From the NCBI GenBank assembly GCA_017744285.1, contig JAGIBP010000016.1:1-64000 (forward strand): a DNA stretch of 64,000 nucleotides. The letters are read 5' to 3'. The position numbers and the translations under genes are program-made. This document shows, piece by piece, positions 62,619 to 64,000 of this stretch; the first letter of the stretch is position 1, and the number at the start of each line of letters is the position of its first letter. The notes below the pieces were generated by a model. That model searched no databases, had not been told where the DNA came from, and worked only from the letters and a program-made list of their open reading frames with translations. This DNA comes from Variovorax sp. (GTDB lineage Bacteria; Pseudomonadota; Gammaproteobacteria; Burkholderiales; Burkholderiaceae_C).

Positions 62619-63251
62619 CTAGCCACGTCGGGCGATCAGGTCTTGGAAGAGCCGGTGCTCGCAGGCGGGGTCGGAGCACTTGTCGCAGGGCCAGAACCAC
62701 GCGCGCTCGCCCTGGGCGGCGCGTCCCGAACTGGCGCTGACGCCCGCGTCTTCGGCGCGTGCGTTGATCGCGTTCCATGCGCTTGCGAGCCGTTCGGGGC
62801 CGCGGCCATGAATCACGGCATAGGGCGAGCCGGCGCGAGCGAGCGCGGCGCGCAGGAGGGCGTCCGCCTTCTCGGCTTCGGTGTGGCCGTGCGGCGCGCC
62901 GGGCGCGGGCGGGAGATCGAGCGCCATCAGCAGCGTGACCGCGTGGGTGCGGTGTGCGGCCAGCGCGTGCTCGTAAAGGGTCGTGTCGCCCGATCGCAGT
63001 TCGGCCGCGACCGCCTTCGAGAGCGCGGTGGAATCGGCCACGACCACGCCACGCTGCGCCGCCGCGGCAATGCGCAGCGTCTGCGCGTGGGCTCGCTCGG
63101 GTGATGCGCCGCCGGTGTCGTCGGCCACCAGTTCGGCGTCGATGCCGCGCTGCAAAAGCCGCGCCATGAGCGCCTGGGCAAGCTCGGTCTTGCCGGTGCC
63201 AGGGGCACCGAGCACCGCAATCACGCAACCGACGGGGAGAACAGGCGTCAT
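62619..63251 (-). CDS. P-loop ATPase with C-terminal cysteine cluster
   Basis: A 210-residue protein with Walker A GAPGTGKT (15-22), then VVVADSTALSKAVAAEL and LLMALDLPPAPG, a layout like AAA_28/nicotinamide-riboside kinase-type small nucleotide-binding proteins. The C-terminus has FWPCDKCSDPACEHRLFQDLI, a potential zinc knuckle (two Cys-x-x-Cys-like pairs and His). ATG 63251 starts right before the P-loop domain. Between ftsB and the secreted unknown protein on the same strand. Function unknown. Confidence 0.82.
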   Translation of the reverse strand: MTPVLPVGCVIAVLGAPGTGKTELAQALMARLLQRGIDAELVADDTGGASPERAHAQTLRIAAAAQRGVVVADSTALSKAVAAELRSGDTTLYEHALAAHRTHAVTLLMALDLPPAPGAPHGHTEAEKADALLRAALARAGSPYAVIHGRGPERLASAWNAINARAEDAGVSASSGRAAQGERAWFWPCDKCSDPACEHRLFQDLIARRG

Positions 63252-63307
63252 GGGGTCATCGCCAGGTTCGGACCCTCGGGCCCGCCCCGCGGGGGCGAGC
63301 CGCGAGG

Positions 63308-63583
63308 TCATTTCGTCATCTGGACGAAGACTTCGTTCGGCTTGACCATGCCGAGTTCCTGGCGAGCCCGTTCCTCGACCATTTCGAGGCCTTCCTTGAG
63401 GTCGTTGACCTCGGAGGAAAGGCGTTCATTGGCCAGCGCGGCGCGCGCGTTGGCCTCTTTCTGCTCGGCGAGCTTTTCCTGCAGCTGCGCCACGTCGCGC
63501 ACGCTGCCGCGCCCGGTCCAGAGTTGCCACTGGAGGATCAGCAGCAGCAGGACCAGGATGACCGGGACGATGCGTGAGCGCAT
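63308..63583 (-). CDS. ftsB: Cell division protein FtsB
   Basis: A 91-residue bitopic protein with one N-terminal membrane helix (about 5-20) and a coiled coil (about 28-70: LQEKLAEQKEANARAALANERLSSEVNDLKEGLEMVEERARQELGMVKPNEVF). FtsB binds FtsL and FtsQ at the division site. The ARxELGMVKPxEVF block and position directly after eno are diagnostic. Confidence 0.95.
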   Translation of the reverse strand: MRSRIVPVILVLLLLILQWQLWTGRGSVRDVAQLQEKLAEQKEANARAALANERLSSEVNDLKEGLEMVEERARQELGMVKPNEVFVQMTK

Positions 63584-63603
63584 GGCGCCTGATCCGCGGT
63601 GGA

Positions 63604-64000
<397 letters not shown>

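Overview
The window is GC-rich, densely packed chromosomal DNA that reads as a beta-proteobacterium of the order Burkholderiales, most likely Comamonadaceae and Variovorax-like. This is inferred from codon use, several orphan Bug-type (TTT) solute receptors, TACAAT-type -10 boxes, Comamonadaceae-style extragenic hairpin repeats, and the miaA, mutL, queG/tsaE/amiC and eno/ftsB neighbourhoods. No rRNA, tRNA, CRISPR array, prophage or insertion sequence was found.

Layout. 1-8.1 kb: core genes, comprising a zinc-ribbon membrane protein cut by the left edge, a PLP ammonia-lyase, an orphan ABC ATPase, miaA, a Bcr/CflA exporter, a lipoprotein hydrolase, mutL and a DedA protein. 8.2-27.6 kb: a catabolic island. 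Its genes are a Baeyer-Villiger monooxygenase, an enoyl-CoA hydratase-like protein, a TetR regulator, a Bug receptor, two acyl-CoA dehydrogenases, an ADP-forming acyl-CoA synthetase and an NTF2-like protein, facing a convergent ten-gene operon of three SDRs, a complete branched-chain-type ABC importer, an SMP-30 lactonase and an AMP-forming acyl-CoA ligase. Related palindromes (TTACC-n8-GGTAA type) sit in front of nearly every transcription unit here, so the TetR protein probably controls the whole island. The enzyme set suits uptake, lactonisation, ring opening and beta-oxidation-like breakdown of an alicyclic or terpenoid ketone; the substrate is not shown by the sequence.

27.7-41.3 kb: mixed housekeeping and accessory genes (glycine-zipper lipoprotein, ornithine cyclodeaminase with divergent Lrp regulator, amiC-tsaE with divergent queG, AEC and LysE transporters, DUF899/NHL/HTH trio, xerD, two more Bug receptors). 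41.3-57.2 kb: a long, nearly gapless leftward operon divergent from a second TetR gene. It encodes an FAH-family enzyme, an alpha/beta hydrolase, two paralogous metal amidohydrolases, a branched-chain-type ABC importer, a LivF ATPase fused to a Tm-1/UPF0261 protein, a Tm-1-associated PEP-hydrolase-like TIM barrel, a flotillin-like SPFH protein, an SRPBCC protein, an SRPBCC-quinone oxidoreductase fusion and a VOC protein. This is the best candidate here for an uncharacterised system. Two back-to-back palindromes lie in the divergent promoter region. Two inverted hairpin repeats, sharing a core but with different self-complementary arms, interrupt the operon near 43.3 kb.

57.4-64 kb: the TetR gene, a DUF455 ferritin-like protein, gamma carbonic anhydrase and hslO, a small lower-GC patch with two unknown genes, a secreted unknown protein, a P-loop protein, ftsB and the 3' part of eno.
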